From contig JADJTE010000002.1 in the NCBI GenBank assembly GCA_016711295.1, forward strand, positions 682,001 to 746,000: DNA of 64,000 bases, read 5' to 3'. The notes below the pieces were generated by a model that did not search any database, was not told the origin of the DNA, and was given only the letters and a program-made list of their open reading frames with translations. The position numbers were made by a program, and so were the translations under genes. Shown here in pieces: positions 9,284 to 19,927 of the stretch; position 1 is the stretch's first letter, and every line of letters begins with the position of its first letter. Source of the DNA: Sphingobacteriales bacterium. Its GTDB lineage: Bacteria > Bacteroidota > Bacteroidia > Chitinophagales > UBA2359.

Positions 9284-12221
9284 ATGACCTCTACCTGTTC
9301 TATGAACAACCACCTCGTATTATGGGCATTGTGCCTATTGTGTTGGGGCAATACGTTGTTGATTGCCGAGCGCGACCCCTATCACATCACAACATATAAT
9401 GACCAAATCAGACCCGATTTGGCAGTATCCCAACAAAAATTTAGACAACAAGCGTCTTGGAAAAACTTTATCCAACGCAACGGAGCATGGCATGTCGCGT
9501 TTGACGGCTATACCGCCCTGCCTATGCAAGCAGCAGGAACGCCTGTTGCCACCCTTGGCGATACCGACGAAGCGCGTGTGCGCCACTTCTTGACGCCGAA
9601 TGGCAAGGCTACGCATTTCCCTTAGCCGATATGCAATATAGCCGCACGAATATCAGCCGCAAATACCACATTGTTGTCTTGGAACAATTTTATAAAGGCT
9701 TGCCCGTCCTAACCGCTACCATGCGAGTGCGCCTCAACCACCAAAACGACATCGTGAGCATAGCTGCAAATATCCACCCCCGCATTGACATAGCCACTAC
9801 TGCGACGCTTGCCGCGCAGGAGGTAGGCACCTACGCAATGCAAGGCACGGAGGGCACATTGCAAGCCGAAACGCCCCACTTAGCCGTCATGCCCTTGCTC
9901 ACCGAAGCTGGCTATGATTACAAGTTGGTCTATACAACACAGATACGCGGACAATTGGGCAACGGCAAAAAAGCCGATTATTTCACTTGTGTCGATGCGC
10001 ACAACGGTGCGGTATATTACCGCCAAAATCGCGTCGTATATTGCAATTTTGAACAACATAACCACCTATCCGATGCCGCAATTAGCGTAGAAGCCGAAAT
10101 TTCGGAAAACCCCGAAACACCTCTGACTATGCACTTTATACCCGATATGCGCATCAGAATTGGCACCATCGACTATTTTACCGACGAAAATGGCGTACTC
10201 GACTATCCGGGTACGGAGATAGTTAGCGGTACGGCTTATTTTGAGGGACCTCATTCGCAAATACGCATCAATACGGGCAACACTACGCCCTCTTATCCCG
10301 TGACGATAGACCCTGCCGCCGCCACTATGACCATCGATATACCAGCGGCGCAATTGTCCGTACCTTCGGGATTTTTGCACGTCAACCGCCAATATCGCCA
10401 CCTCAAACAATGTGTACCCGAAGATATAGGCATGGAAGACCCTATGCGCACTTTTGTCGATATTACAGACGGAAGTTGCAATGCCTATTATGATGGCGAT
10501 GTGAATTTTTTGCCGAAGCCGACGGTTGTGCTGCCACCGCCCAAGTAAGCGACGTAGTTTATCATGAATACGGGCATGGCATCAACTACTATTTTTATGA
10601 AGCCATGGCGGCTTTTTGACAACGGCTCGCTTGGCGAGGGGTATGCCGATGTATGGGGATTGAAATTGACGAATAACCCCATTCTCGGCCCCGGATTTTC
10701 GGGCACGGGTACTTGGGTGCGCCGCTACGATACCAATATAAAAGTATACCCACAAGACCTCACAGGCGAAGTACACGACAACGGCGAAATTATAGCAGGT
10801 GCTTGGTGGGATTTGGGGCAGGCAATAGGCATGGACGAGATGTTTGCCCTATTTATCGAATCGCAGTACGCCGTAGCTATGCGCCCCGACGGGCAAGAGG
10901 GCTTGTTATATAGCGATATTTTGTTCGATGCACTATTGGCAGACGACGATAATGACAATATTTTCGACGGTACGCCACATGGCGTTGCCATCATCGAAGC
11001 CTTTGCGCTGCATGGCATTACCTTATTGGTCGGTGCAGATATTGCCCATAACGAATTGCCCACCTACGCTGCCGATATACCTATCCCTATCAATACAAGC
11101 GTTAGCATCGATTTCGATTTTACGCCTTTCTTGGCGGGTTTAGAAGTGAGCTACCGAACATCTGACACCGAACCTTATCAAACTGTTACCGCTACTGATT
11201 TGGGCGACGGCGAATATACCGCCAACATACCGGCACAGCCCAAGGGCACTATTATCGATTATTATTGCCTTAGTCGATAACGTAGGCGGCAGAGTATATG
11301 CACCCTTTGGCATAAAAGACCCTGCGCCCAATATACCTTACCAATTGCTGATAGGCTATCAAACCATCGAGACGCAGGCATTTAGCACGGCTGCGGGTAG
11401 CACTGATTGGCAATATGCCGATGACGACGACGCTACGAGCGGCATGTGGGATATTGGCATACCACAGGGCAGCTATGTAGGTGGCGCGGCAATGGTGCAG
11501 ACCGATACCGATAATACACCTACATCGGACAACCGTTGTGCTTTTACGGGCAACAGCAGCCTGTCCGATTCGCCGGGCGACAACGATGTAGATGCGGGAA
11601 AAATACGCTCATCTCAGAAAATTACAACCTCATTCAGCTAAACGAACCCGCATTCTCGTTCTACCGCTGGTACTCTAACGACCAAGTGCTAATCCGGGCA
11701 ATGATAATTGGCGCGTGGATATATCTAACGACGGAGGCAACACCTGGGTTTCCATAGAGGATATCAACTTTGCCGACCATAGCTGGCGCATGGTGGCATT
11801 TAAGGTAAGCGATTATGTAACGCCCTCGTCCGAAACCCTGCTGCGCTTTATAGCATCGGATATACTTATTCCTGGTACTGAATTTGACGGCGGTAGTTTG
11901 GTCGAAGCTGCCGTAGATGATGTTGTATTATATCAGGTCGATAATTCGGTAGGTATCAATACACCCCAATCAAATGCCAACTTGCTGCGTAGCTACCCCA
12001 ATCCCGCACAAGACCAATTGCATATAGCACCGCTAAAAGATGCTCGTCATGCTGCGCTTGCCCTTTACGACCTAAGTGGCAAAACAGTTTGGGCGCAAAG
12101 TGGCATCGACCTTAGCCAAGTGCGCTATACGCTGCCCGTCGGCAATTTGCCCAAAGGTTCATACTTGTTGGAATTGAACAGCGAAATAGGCATTTTCCGA
12201 CAAATGGTAGTGGTGCAATAG
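9284..12221 (+). CDS. T9SS-exported M36-like zinc metalloprotease (several frame breaks)
   Basis: About 975 residues when read across frame changes near 9620, 10510, 10605, 11265, 11600 and 11690. It has an N-terminal signal (LVLWALCLLCWGNTLL), a propeptide-like region, then the zinc site VVYHEYGHGINYYFYEAM (HEYGH at about 10563) and LGEGYADVWG, whose glutamate is the expected third ligand. GEVHDNGEIIAGAWWDLG and DNDNIFDGTPHGVAIIEAF are further landmarks of this secreted gluzincin group. The tail (YPNPAQDQLHIA, LYDLSGKTVWAQ, LPKGSYLLELN, ending MVVVQ) is a T9SS type A sorting domain, so export across the outer membrane is expected. Two of the breaks are at T runs (T6 short by one, T5 long by one). 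Followed by a terminator. Confidence 0.8.
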
Positions 12222-12261
12222 CCATGCGCGATATATGTCGATGACATAAACCAATAAGGCA

Positions 12262-12299
12262 AAAGGTCATTGAATTTCAGACGAAATTCAATGACCTTT
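12262..12299. terminator. bidirectional hairpin terminator
   Basis: Perfect 16-bp stem AAAGGTCATTGAATTT / AAATTCAATGACCTTT with a 6-base loop, flanked by A-rich and T-rich ends. It lies between the metalloprotease (+) and tRNA-Met (-) and could end both transcripts. Confidence 0.85.
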
Positions 12300-12313
12300 A
12301 CCAATATAATAGT

Positions 12314-12386
12314 AGCGAGGACGGGAATTGAACCCGTGACCTTTGGGTTATGAATCCAACGCTCTAACCATCTGAGCTACCTCGCC
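12314..12386 (-). tRNA. tRNA-Met (CAT), elongator type
   Basis: Minus strand: acceptor GGCGAGG with CCTCGCT, D-arm TAGCTCAGATGGTTAGAGC, anticodon loop TTCATAA (CAT), T-loop TTCAATT. The first acceptor pair is G-T and the CAT loop context matches elongator tRNA-Met of Bacteroidota; it lacks the GGG/CCC anticodon stem of an initiator. CCA is not encoded. Confidence 0.9.
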
Positions 12387-12396
12387 AATTCGGGGG

Positions 12397-12428
12397 CAAA
12401 GGTAGGGCAAAAATGGCATACCGCCAAA
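12397..12428 (-). promoter_or_regulatory. promoter TTTG-N20-TACCTTTG of tRNA-Met
   Basis: Minus strand: TTTG at 12428-12425, 20 bases, TACCTTTG at 12404-12397, ten bases before the tRNA 5' end. The remaining sequence up to 12695 holds no gene that I can see. Confidence 0.75.
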
Positions 12429-12695
12429 CTTTTTGGCGTTAATTCTGCGAGTTAAGCAATAAAATTATCGAAATTGTACGCCATTAGAATAATATACCCG
12501 CCTAATCCTATGATGGTGTGCGCCCTTGTGAAGATGGGTGTCTGCCAAGGAGTTGCTTAGTAACCGATGTTATGCAGGGGAGCAGCTTGTTATGGCAAGA
12601 AAAAAGTAAAATATTTCTATAAGATATTATGTTTGAAGCTAAAATTACACTACTGCTTTCGGGGGGCGATGGGTTGTAGATAGACGTTCAAAATA

Positions 12696-13433
12696 TTATT
12701 TCTGTTCGTTCCAGTAGTAGCTGTCGGGATAAATTCTCTGCCCAAAAATTGCCGTTCCGACCCTGATAATCGTTGTTCCCTCCTCAACGGCGGTTTCCAA
12801 GTCGCCGCTCATTCCCATTGAAAGTTCATTTACTTCTATATTCGGAATATTTTCGGCAATGATTTTTTGTTGGATTTCTTTCAGCAACCTAAAACATTTT
12901 CGCACTTTCTCCGTGTCTGCACTGAACAGCCCAATGGTCATAAGCCCTTTGATTTTTATGCGATTGAGTTGCGATACTTGCTTGGAAAATGCCAAAACTT
13001 CGCTGGGGTCTAATCCAAATTTGCTTTCTTCATACGAAGTATTTACCTGAATAAAAGCCTCAATGCTTTTGTCGTCAGATTCAAGGCGTTGTTGTAATTT
13101 TTCTGCCAAATCTAAGCGGTCAAGGCTTTGAATACAGGAAACGCCGAACTTTAAAAGCTCTTTAACCTTATTCGTTTGCAGGTGTCCTATAAAATGTTTA
13201 GTATGTGGAGTGTCTTTTAAACATTCATATTTTTCTTTTATTTCTTGCACTTTATTTTCGCCGATGAGAGTAGTTCCCGTTTCCAGTGCAATTTTAATTT
13301 TCTCGGCAGAAACGGTTTTTGTAGCGAGAAGTAATTTTACCTCTTTCGGATTTCTACCAATTCGATGACAGGTATTTTCTATCCGCCGGCAAATGGTAGA
13401 AATATTTTCGATGATAATATCTTTTTCGTTCAT
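12696..13433 (-). CDS. yggS: YggS/PLPBP-family PLP homeostasis protein
   Basis: About 245 residues from ATG at 13433. KLLLATKTVSAEKIKIAL contains the PLP lysine, followed by IGENKVQEIKEKYE, HFIGHLQTNKVKELL, QVNTSYEESKFGL and SMGMSGDLETAVEEGTTIIR, the standard landmarks of this non-catalytic PLP carrier with an alanine-racemase-like barrel. The gene is intact, unlike many neighbours. Its codon use is strikingly AT-rich (AAA, GAA, ATT, TTT) and it is surrounded by AT-rich non-coding DNA. Neighbouring genes prefer GCC, GGC and CGC. This suggests acquisition by transfer. Confidence 0.9.
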   Translation of the reverse strand: MNEKDIIIENISTICRRIENTCHRIGRNPKEVKLLLATKTVSAEKIKIALETGTTLIGENKVQEIKEKYECLKDTPHTKHFIGHLQTNKVKELLKFGVSCIQSLDRLDLAEKLQQRLESDDKSIEAFIQVNTSYEESKFGLDPSEVLAFSKQVSQLNRIKIKGLMTIGLFSADTEKVRKCFRLLKEIQQKIIAENIPNIEVNELSMGMSGDLETAVEEGTTIIRVGTAIFGQRIYPDSYYWNEQK

Positions 13434-13664
13434 AAATAATTTGTATAGCAATACAAAAGATTATTTTTAAGTATAATAATATTTTGCATCATTTTTAATA
13501 CATAGTTTAAAATTGTAGATATTTAAATATAATAAATTGTATTTTGTTGGCAATGAATAATTTGTGAAATTATAAATAATTTATTGTAGTTATGTATAAA
13601 AAATGATTATCAAGCTCGTTATGTAGTGTAAATTGTTTAGTGCCATGAATAGATTTACATGCCC
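13434..13664. other. AT-rich intergenic DNA
   Basis: Very AT-rich stretch between yggS and the flavin monooxygenase gene. No ORF, hairpin or promoter box is convincing. With yggS it forms an island of distinct composition. Confidence 0.5.
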
Positions 13665-14969
13665 CTACAATAATTTATCCAAATACGCCTTGATGGTCTG
13701 GCGGTAGGTATCTTTGTGTACGTAAAATGCCATTCGGTCTAAGGACATATATCGGTAGCCGCCGTTGAGCTTGGGTTGGTCGTGGCTAATGGCGTGGTCG
13801 AAGCGTTGTGCGCGGTCGGGATATTGGATTTTTGCGCGGATATAAGCAGCTACTAATTGTGCTTGTTCGTACCTACCTTGCCAACCCAAACCCGTAGCTT
13901 CTACCATACCCAACATAAACAAATTGCGGTATTGAGGATTGAAAATGTGTAGAAATAACTGTGGGTAGGTGCCGCGCCAACAAAGGTATTTTGGGTCGAT
14001 AAATGGATAGTTGAGTTGGTAGCCTGTGGCAGCCAATATGAGGTCATATTCGTCGTTGCTGCCGTCAGAAAACCATACGCGCTTGCCTTCGGTGCGGCTT
14101 ATAGCGGGTTTGATGGCAATATCGCCGTGCCCCGCATGATAAATAACCAAAGAATTGACAACAGGGTGTAGCTCATATAGTTTATGGTCGGGCTTGGGAA
14201 ATCCAACTCGCTGTGCGTCGCCAGCAAAGAGGCGCAATATCCATTCATCGATGCGTTGTTTGAGGGGGCGTGGCAATCGTACCAAGCCTCCCAGCGTGTC
14301 GGCGGGTTTGCCAAACACATATTTGGGGATAAAATGATAGCCTCGCCGCATACTGAGTGCTACGCTTTGTGCACGATAAACGGCATCGACCGCTATATCG
14401 CAGCCGCTATTGCCCGCCCCTACAACTAATACCCTCTTGTTGGCAAATAAATCGGCACTTTTATAGGCGGCTGAATGGACGATTTCGCCGCTAAAATTAC
14501 CCTCAAATCGAGGCATAGAGGGCGTATGAAAGGTGCCCGAAGCAATAATTACACCCGCATAGCTACGAGTTTCGCCATTTTGTAGGGTTATTTGCCAAGT
14601 TTGCGCTTGTTCGTCGTTGGGCTGTACGCGCACTACACGGGTAAGGAACGAGAAATGAGAATATAGCCCGAAATGTTGGGCGAATTGACAGAAATACTTC
14701 CATACCTCGCGGTGAGACGGGTAGTCGGGCATAGAATCGGGCATCGGAAAGCAGCTATAACCAGTAGTAAACTTAGACGATATGAGGTGCGCCGATTCAT
14801 ACACCGTACTGTCGGGATTGTTGATGTCCCACAAGCCGCCTACGTCGGGTCCCGATTCGTAGCCGTCGAAAGGAATGTTATAGTCCAGAAAAATTTTAGC
14901 GGCTGCCAAACCACAAGGCCCTGCTCCGATAATAGCATATTTGGCTTCCGAATGGGTTAGGTTGGTCAT
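13665..14969 (-). CDS. flavin-containing monooxygenase (FMO-like)
   Basis: 434 residues from ATG at 14969. AKYAIIGAGPCGLAAAKIF is the N-terminal FAD-binding GxGxxG motif. KRVLVVGAGNSGCDIAVDA is the second, NADPH-binding motif, and between them FEGNFSGEIVHSAAYKS approximates the FMO fingerprint FxGxxxHxxxY/F. LILAATGYQLNYPF is the usual late ATGY block. The enzyme should oxygenate soft nucleophiles (N or S) or act as a Baeyer-Villiger oxidase; the substrate is unknown. It starts 13 bases after the stop of the CDF transporter gene, so the two are likely one operon. Confidence 0.85.
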   Translation of the reverse strand: MTNLTHSEAKYAIIGAGPCGLAAAKIFLDYNIPFDGYESGPDVGGLWDINNPDSTVYESAHLISSKFTTGYSCFPMPDSMPDYPSHREVWKYFCQFAQHFGLYSHFSFLTRVVRVQPNDEQAQTWQITLQNGETRSYAGVIIASGTFHTPSMPRFEGNFSGEIVHSAAYKSADLFANKRVLVVGAGNSGCDIAVDAVYRAQSVALSMRRGYHFIPKYVFGKPADTLGGLVRLPRPLKQRIDEWILRLFAGDAQRVGFPKPDHKLYELHPVVNSLVIYHAGHGDIAIKPAISRTEGKRVWFSDGSNDEYDLILAATGYQLNYPFIDPKYLCWRGTYPQLFLHIFNPQYRNLFMLGMVEATGLGWQGRYEQAQLVAAYIRAKIQYPDRAQRFDHAISHDQPKLNGGYRYMSLDRMAFYVHKDTYRQTIKAYLDKLL

Positions 14970-14982
14970 AGAATACTTGGTA

Positions 14983-15993
14983 TTAGTCGATGGTATGTTT
15001 TTGATTTTCGAGTACGTTGTCAAGACTCCAATCAATACTGTATTGGTAGGCTTCTTGTCGGTGGGGGCATTGCATAACGCTGCACAAGGGGCAAGATTGG
15101 GGCAAACAAGGGTCGGTATGTATAAACAGTTCGATGGGGTTGGGCAATTGCGTAGCAACGATATGCCGCAATAAATCTAATTCATCGTGGGCTTGTCGTA
15201 CATTGAAATACTAAGGCACAGTAAGGTGGCAATCGATATGCAGGACATTGCCATATTTAATGACGCGCAAGTTGTGTATGTCTATCCAATTAGGGCGGCG
15301 GTGTTGCTGCATGAGGGCTATGAGGGTCTTGAGCAATTCGGTGTCGGCTTCGTCCATGATTCCGCCTATCGATTGGCGCAAGATGCCGTAGCCAGTAGCG
15401 GCAATCATAGCCCCGAAAATGATAGCTATGACATTATCTAATACCTGCCAATTGCTGATATAAATGAGCAACAAACCCAAAAGTATGCCCAACGTAGAGT
15501 AGGCATCTGACTGCAAATGTTTGCCGCTGGCACTTAGGGCGGGCGAATGGTGGCGCGTGCCGTATTGCCGACTAATAGCCCCTAAAAGCCAATTGACGGC
15601 GGCTGTAATGGCTATGATGATAGTGCCTATTTCTAAATCCGCTAAGGGCTGAGGATAGAGCAAGCCCCATACGGCTTTGGCTATCATGCTTGCGCCCGCT
15701 ATTGCAATGAGCAGCCCTTCGATGCTCGCCGATATAAACTCAATCTTACCGTGTCCATAAGGATGATTAGCATCGCGAGGCGTAGCGGCTAACACCAAAC
15801 TGTATAGACCCAAAAAGCCCGCTACGACATTGACGATACTCTCTAAGGCATCGGTCAAAATAGCATTGGAGTTAGTCAGGTGGTAAGCCCATAATTTTGC
15901 CCCTAATAAAACCAAGCCGACAAAGGCGACAACGATTTGTAGTCTCACTTTGGGCGTATGAATAATAGCAGTAGGCGGCGGAGAATGAGGCAT
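14983..15993 (-). CDS. CDF-family cation efflux transporter (frame break near the end)
   Basis: About 336 residues from ATG at 15993. Hydrophobic helices with TDALESIVNVVAGFLGLYS and the HPYGHGKIEF loop are typical of cation diffusion facilitators that export Zn2+, Fe2+ or Mn2+ in exchange for protons. SDAYSTLGILLGLLLIYIS and MDEADTELLKTL follow. The frame breaks near 15205 after CHLTVP. In the other frame the cytoplasmic tail continues as LRHIVATQLPNPIELFIHTD and the cysteine-rich PCLPQSCPLCSVMQCPHRQ, a possible metal-binding extension known from Bacteroidota CDF proteins, ending NQKHTID. Upstream lie repeats only. Confidence 0.85.
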
Positions 15994-16087
15994 CAAAAAA
16001 TAGAGAAATTCAAATGTTTAGAGCGAAATGCTTAGGTAGGCAGTGCTTTCGTGCCTTGTGCTTTTGCAATTTATCAACTGTAGAACG

Positions 16088-16254
16088 GGATATCACCCCT
16101 ACGGGGTTTTTGTTGCTATACCGTCTTTATTTCCTATTAGGATGTCGCCCCGAAGGGGCTTAAAAAACGGTCTTTCTATTTGTGGTTTCTAATTTTGAGT
16201 AGAAAAAGTAACGGGAGCATCTGGCTTGCGCCCTTGCTACAATTTAAAACACAG
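16088..16254. repeat. fragment of the dispersed repeat family with two hairpins
   Basis: Contains ACCCCTACGGGGTTTTT near 16097 and CCCCGAAGGGGC near 16147, then TGGTTTCTAATTTTGAGTAG and a CTTGCGCCCTTGCTACAA string also found in the other repeat copies. The first hairpin plus T run could end the CDF transcript region. Confidence 0.55.
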
Positions 16255-16416
16255 ACCACTAATCATTAACCACTAACCACTAATCACTAACCACTAATCA
16301 CTAATCACTAACCACTAATCACTAACCACTAATCACTAATCACTAACCACTAATCACTAACCACTAATCACTAACCACTAATCACTAATCATTAACCACT
16401 AACCACTAATCACTAA
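16255..16416. repeat. 7-bp tandem repeat array, ACTAATC/ACTAACC
   Basis: About 22 consecutive heptamers of the form CACTAAT or CACTAAC (a few CATTAAC). It sits directly between two copies of the dispersed repeat. The same heptamer logic (CATTAAY) forms the spacers of the 21-bp array at 19928-21345. Confidence 0.85.
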
Positions 16417-16705
16417 TGGTTTGGTTTCTAATTTTGAGTAAAAAATTAACATGGGAGTCTTGCTCGCGCCCTTGCTACAAAGCAGCATTGACCAAAATTT
16501 GTTACCGAAATTTAAAACACAGACCATTAGGATATCACCCCTACGGGGTGCCGTCTTTATTTTCTTGTATAAATTCCCCCTCTTTGAGAGGCTTAGGGGG
16601 AGTTTTCGAACTAATATATCGATTATCTAACATTATTTCCTAAGTACTAACACTTGGAAATGGATACATGATAGGCAGAATTAATACTCAAAATTCAGAC
16701 CACCA
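16417..16705. repeat. MITE-like dispersed repeat, copy R2
   Basis: Left end TGGTTTGGTTTCTAATTTTG-AGTA; right end TACTCAAAATTCAGACCACC-A is close to its inverse complement. Inside: CACCCCTACGGGGTG near 16540, then the shared core from about 16566 with CTAATATATCGATTATC and ACTTGGAAATGGATACATGA. No ORF. Confidence 0.65.
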
Positions 16706-16768
16706 TTAACACTCCTTTTTCAGCGTCTATACCTCCCAATCGCAAGCTATGAAAAAAAGCAGGCTATC

Positions 16769-19600
16769 CTACCAAACCAATAACTTGCCGCTTGCACTAT
16801 GTCGGTCTGAATTTTGCACTTGATAGAGGTATGTGCCTTGTGGTAAGTCGGCTAAGGATAGCGATATTTGTTGTTTGCCTTGGGGTAGGTTGGGTATAGC
16901 TATTTGTCGCAGTTGCTGCCCTGCCATATTATAAAGATACAAAATACCGCTCATCGCTTCGGGCACTTGTAATAATAGGGTGGCTTGTCCGTCGGTGCAG
17001 GGATTAGGGCTTATTTGGGCAGTAAGTGTAGCGGAGATCTGCGTAGTGGGCGGTGAGGTGATGCTTACAGGGTCTTGGGGCGTATTGGCGGTAAATACGC
17101 CGTTGCCATGCGTAGCTACAGCTATCAATCCGTCCAATTGGCGTGTTTCGATGGCTTCTACCACCGTAGTGCCTACTGTAGTCAGGGCAACTTGTGTCCA
17201 TTCGGTGTCTAATGTATCGATGAGCGAAGTATGGAACAATCCCACGCTGGTACCCACAAAGTAAGCGGTACTATCTGCGCCCAAGGGCAATATAGATATG
17301 GCGCGAACCGAAGGACCGTTGCCCGTGCCTTGGGTAAATTGCTCCAAATTGCCCGCTGCTTTGACCCAAGTTTCGCCGCCATTGACCGAATAAAACAAGC
17401 TATAAACGCCATAGTTAGAAAATACGACAAATACCTTATTGCCGTCGCGGGGGTCGCTTTCGACACACGACACATAACCCGCGCTTGGGAAGCCCGAGGT
17501 AGGTGTAATATCTATCATTGGCGAATTGGGGTCTAAGCCGTTCTCGATGCGATAAACGCGCTTGGCACTGGTGCCCAAATAAAGGCGATGTTGGGGTAGG
17601 GTAGTGGCTTCTATGGCAGATATAAACTCAGTCGTATCGGCTATGGTGCTATTGTTTTTGAACCAATTTGTCGTTTTCTTTTCGTAGTTGTTGGCAATAG
17701 GTATGGCAGACACATCGGTATTGACCCATAAATTATACCCTTCCGACAAGTAAATAATATCGTTATTGGTAGGGTCGGCGGCAAAAGGATTGATAAATTG
17801 ATAGCGGTCGGCATTAGCTTCTTCGGGGTCTATGCGCTCGAAAGCACTCATTTGTCCGTTGTCGTCCACTTGTACTTTGACGATAGCACCGCCATTGATA
17901 GACATGAGCATATAATCGCGCCCCGACGGCACAGCGCAGTACGAGCCATCGTAGTTAAAGGGCATTGTCCAAGCCTGCGTGGGATTAGATGTATTGACAT
18001 AGCGCGTGCCGTTGTCTTGCAAACCGCCTATGATGAGGTTGTCTGATACGGCGTGGTCGATAGCTATCGTATAATATTGTGTCGTGACGTAGCCATTATT
18101 GAGGCTTGTCCATTGGGGCGAAGTTGCCATGCAATTGTCGGTGCGGTACAAGCCGCCGTCGTTGCCCGAAAAAAGTATATTGGGGTTAGCGGAATCAAAA
18201 AATAAGACGTGTTGGTCGGGGTGTTGTACGGGATAGAGTGTAAACAAAGGCAATTCGGTATCTTCATCGTATCCGCCCATAAAAGTGGTATTGTCGGAGC
18301 TGGTAAAACCATCGGTAGAGCGATAAATATTGGTACCGCCTATAAAAACCACATTAGGTTCATCGGGTTTTACTACTACTACGAGGTCGTAACCGCCTTG
18401 TGCGATAAAGTCGTCGAAAGCATAGGGACCGATGGGTAGGTTGGCAGATAAATCTGTCCAAGTGCCGCCTGCACCTGCGCCATCGCCGCTCACGTAATTA
18501 TACCGCCAAAAGCTATTCTCTTCGGGTTCGTTCCTGAAATCGTAGGTTGTTTTGCCCGAACCTACGGTATTGGACATTAAAAAATAAACCTCATTTTCGT
18601 TGCTGGGGTTAATGCCAATGGCGGTGCGGTCGTAGTTAGCGGGAAAATTGGCGGGTTTTATCTGAGTCCAAGTCATGCCGTCTTCCGAACGCCATACGCC
18701 AGCATTGGTGCCGTCGCTGCTGATAGTGGCATAAACTACGCCCGTACTCGTCACGGCTACATTGGTAAAATAGGCGTTGCCACGGATCAGTTCTGTGGAG
18801 AAAGTCTCGCCGCCGTTGGCACTGCGAAATATCCTTCCATAACTGGCTACATATACTTCGGCTTGGTCGGCGGTATTGCTGTTGTCGGTTGCTACATTCC
18901 AGACCAATTGCCATTCGGTGCTGAACGAATTTGGGCTACCGTTGTCGGTCGTATTTAGTGGTTCCCAACTAAGCCCGTTGTCGGTCGATTTATACACGCC
19001 ATCACCCAAATAAAACGACCCTGCGCCTGTGCCACTCGCCGAGTTGCCATAGGCTTCGCCCGTTCCATAATACCACGTATGGGTATATCCTGGGCGGCGG
19101 TCTTGCACCAAACAAGTAATGGCTTGGTTGTCGTCGAGGTCGCTCACTTTTGTCCAACTAAGCCCCGCGTCGGTCGAGCGAAACATGCCGCCCGATACGC
19201 CACCTGCCAACAAAATATTGGGATTAGCAATATCCATCGCAAAAGCGCGGGTTCTGCCGCCCATATTATAAGGTCCGCGGCTGACCCATTCGAGCGAATC
19301 TATGCCCGATAATGCCTCAGCACTTTTGGCGGCGTGCTTCTGGCGCAACTGACGCGCAAAATCGAGTTCGTGGCGGCGCATTGCTTCGGGTATGGATCCA
19401 TCGGGAGCTACCAAACGGCGGTTTTCCCACGTGAATCGGGCAAAACGGTCTTCGCCTTTGCCCACCGACAATGATGCCTGCAAACCGCGATAGGCATCGT
19501 CAAACGATGAAGAGCGGTAGGCATATTGATAGGCAAAAAAGCCCAATGCGACTGCCGTAACAAAGGCAAGCAAACGATAAGAATGTAAAAACTGGGGCAT
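16769..19600 (-). CDS. T9SS-exported beta-propeller (BNR/VPS10-like) giant protein
   Basis: 943 residues, intact. Short N-terminal membrane/signal segment (YRLLAFVTAVALGFFAYQYA). WVSRGPYNMGGRTRAFAMD opens a series of BNR/Asp-box repeats: MFRSTDAGLSWTKVS, VYKSTDNGLSWEPL, IFRSANGGETF, VWRSEDGMTWTQI, FYSVNGGETWVKAAG. Such repeats build sortilin-like or sialidase-like beta-propellers. The C-terminus (SPNPCTDGQATLLLQVPEA, LYNMAGQQLRQI, LPQGTYLYQVQN, SGKLLVW) is a T9SS type A sorting domain. No sialidase active-site set is evident, so an adhesive or binding role is as likely as an enzymatic one. A TATCTTTG box lies about 160 bases upstream. The stretch 19601-19927 otherwise holds no gene. Confidence 0.85.
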   Translation of the reverse strand: MPQFLHSYRLLAFVTAVALGFFAYQYAYRSSSFDDAYRGLQASLSVGKGEDRFARFTWENRRLVAPDGSIPEAMRRHELDFARQLRQKHAAKSAEALSGIDSLEWVSRGPYNMGGRTRAFAMDIANPNILLAGGVSGGMFRSTDAGLSWTKVSDLDDNQAITCLVQDRRPGYTHTWYYGTGEAYGNSASGTGAGSFYLGDGVYKSTDNGLSWEPLNTTDNGSPNSFSTEWQLVWNVATDNSNTADQAEVYVASYGRIFRSANGGETFSTELIRGNAYFTNVAVTSTGVVYATISSDGTNAGVWRSEDGMTWTQIKPANFPANYDRTAIGINPSNENEVYFLMSNTVGSGKTTYDFRNEPEENSFWRYNYVSGDGAGAGGTWTDLSANLPIGPYAFDDFIAQGGYDLVVVVKPDEPNVVFIGGTNIYRSTDGFTSSDNTTFMGGYDEDTELPLFTLYPVQHPDQHVLFFDSANPNILFSGNDGGLYRTDNCMATSPQWTSLNNGYVTTQYYTIAIDHAVSDNLIIGGLQDNGTRYVNTSNPTQAWTMPFNYDGSYCAVPSGRDYMLMSINGGAIVKVQVDDNGQMSAFERIDPEEANADRYQFINPFAADPTNNDIIYLSEGYNLWVNTDVSAIPIANNYEKKTTNWFKNNSTIADTTEFISAIEATTLPQHRLYLGTSAKRVYRIENGLDPNSPMIDITPTSGFPSAGYVSCVESDPRDGNKVFVVFSNYGVYSLFYSVNGGETWVKAAGNLEQFTQGTGNGPSVRAISILPLGADSTAYFVGTSVGLFHTSLIDTLDTEWTQVALTTVGTTVVEAIETRQLDGLIAVATHGNGVFTANTPQDPVSITSPPTTQISATLTAQISPNPCTDGQATLLLQVPEAMSGILYLYNMAGQQLRQIAIPNLPQGKQQISLSLADLPQGTYLYQVQNSDRHSASGKLLVW

Positions 19601-19761
19601 GACAATGGCGTTTGGTTTAGAAAACGATGAGATTGAGTGTGGCTAATGGAGCAATGCAAATGCCCATTTAGACGGTATAAAATTTAAACCTCAACTATGA
19701 TAGACATAGAAACAAAAGACAAAAACAACGGAGGATTATTGTCACTACTTTTTTATTGAGG

Positions 19762-19769
19762 CAAAGATA
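19762..19769 (-). promoter_or_regulatory. -7 promoter box TATCTTTG for the beta-propeller gene
   Basis: CAAAGATA on the plus strand reads TATCTTTG on the minus strand, about 160 bases before the start codon, implying a long leader. Confidence 0.45.
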
Positions 19770-19927
19770 CAAAATTACTAATCAAGGAATATGGTTGATG
19801 TTCAAAATTTATGAGGCTGGCAATGGGCAAATGGCATAAAAATTTCATACCTATGGCATTTTACCATTTTTATTTGCGGGATATTATCAATATAACATAC
19901 TTACGCCATTAAAAAATAAAAAATTAT

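Noticed and set aside
12314..12386. tRNA-Ile2 with modified CAT anticodon
   Set aside because: The body and anticodon stem fit elongator tRNA-Met of Bacteroidota better than the usual Ile2 sequence, although lysidine modification cannot be seen from DNA.
13665..15996. A single long ORF joining the CDF tail to the FMO
   Set aside because: The apparent extension of the FMO frame is the CDF tail read in another frame; the FMO start at 14969 and the CDF end at 14983 fit both families.
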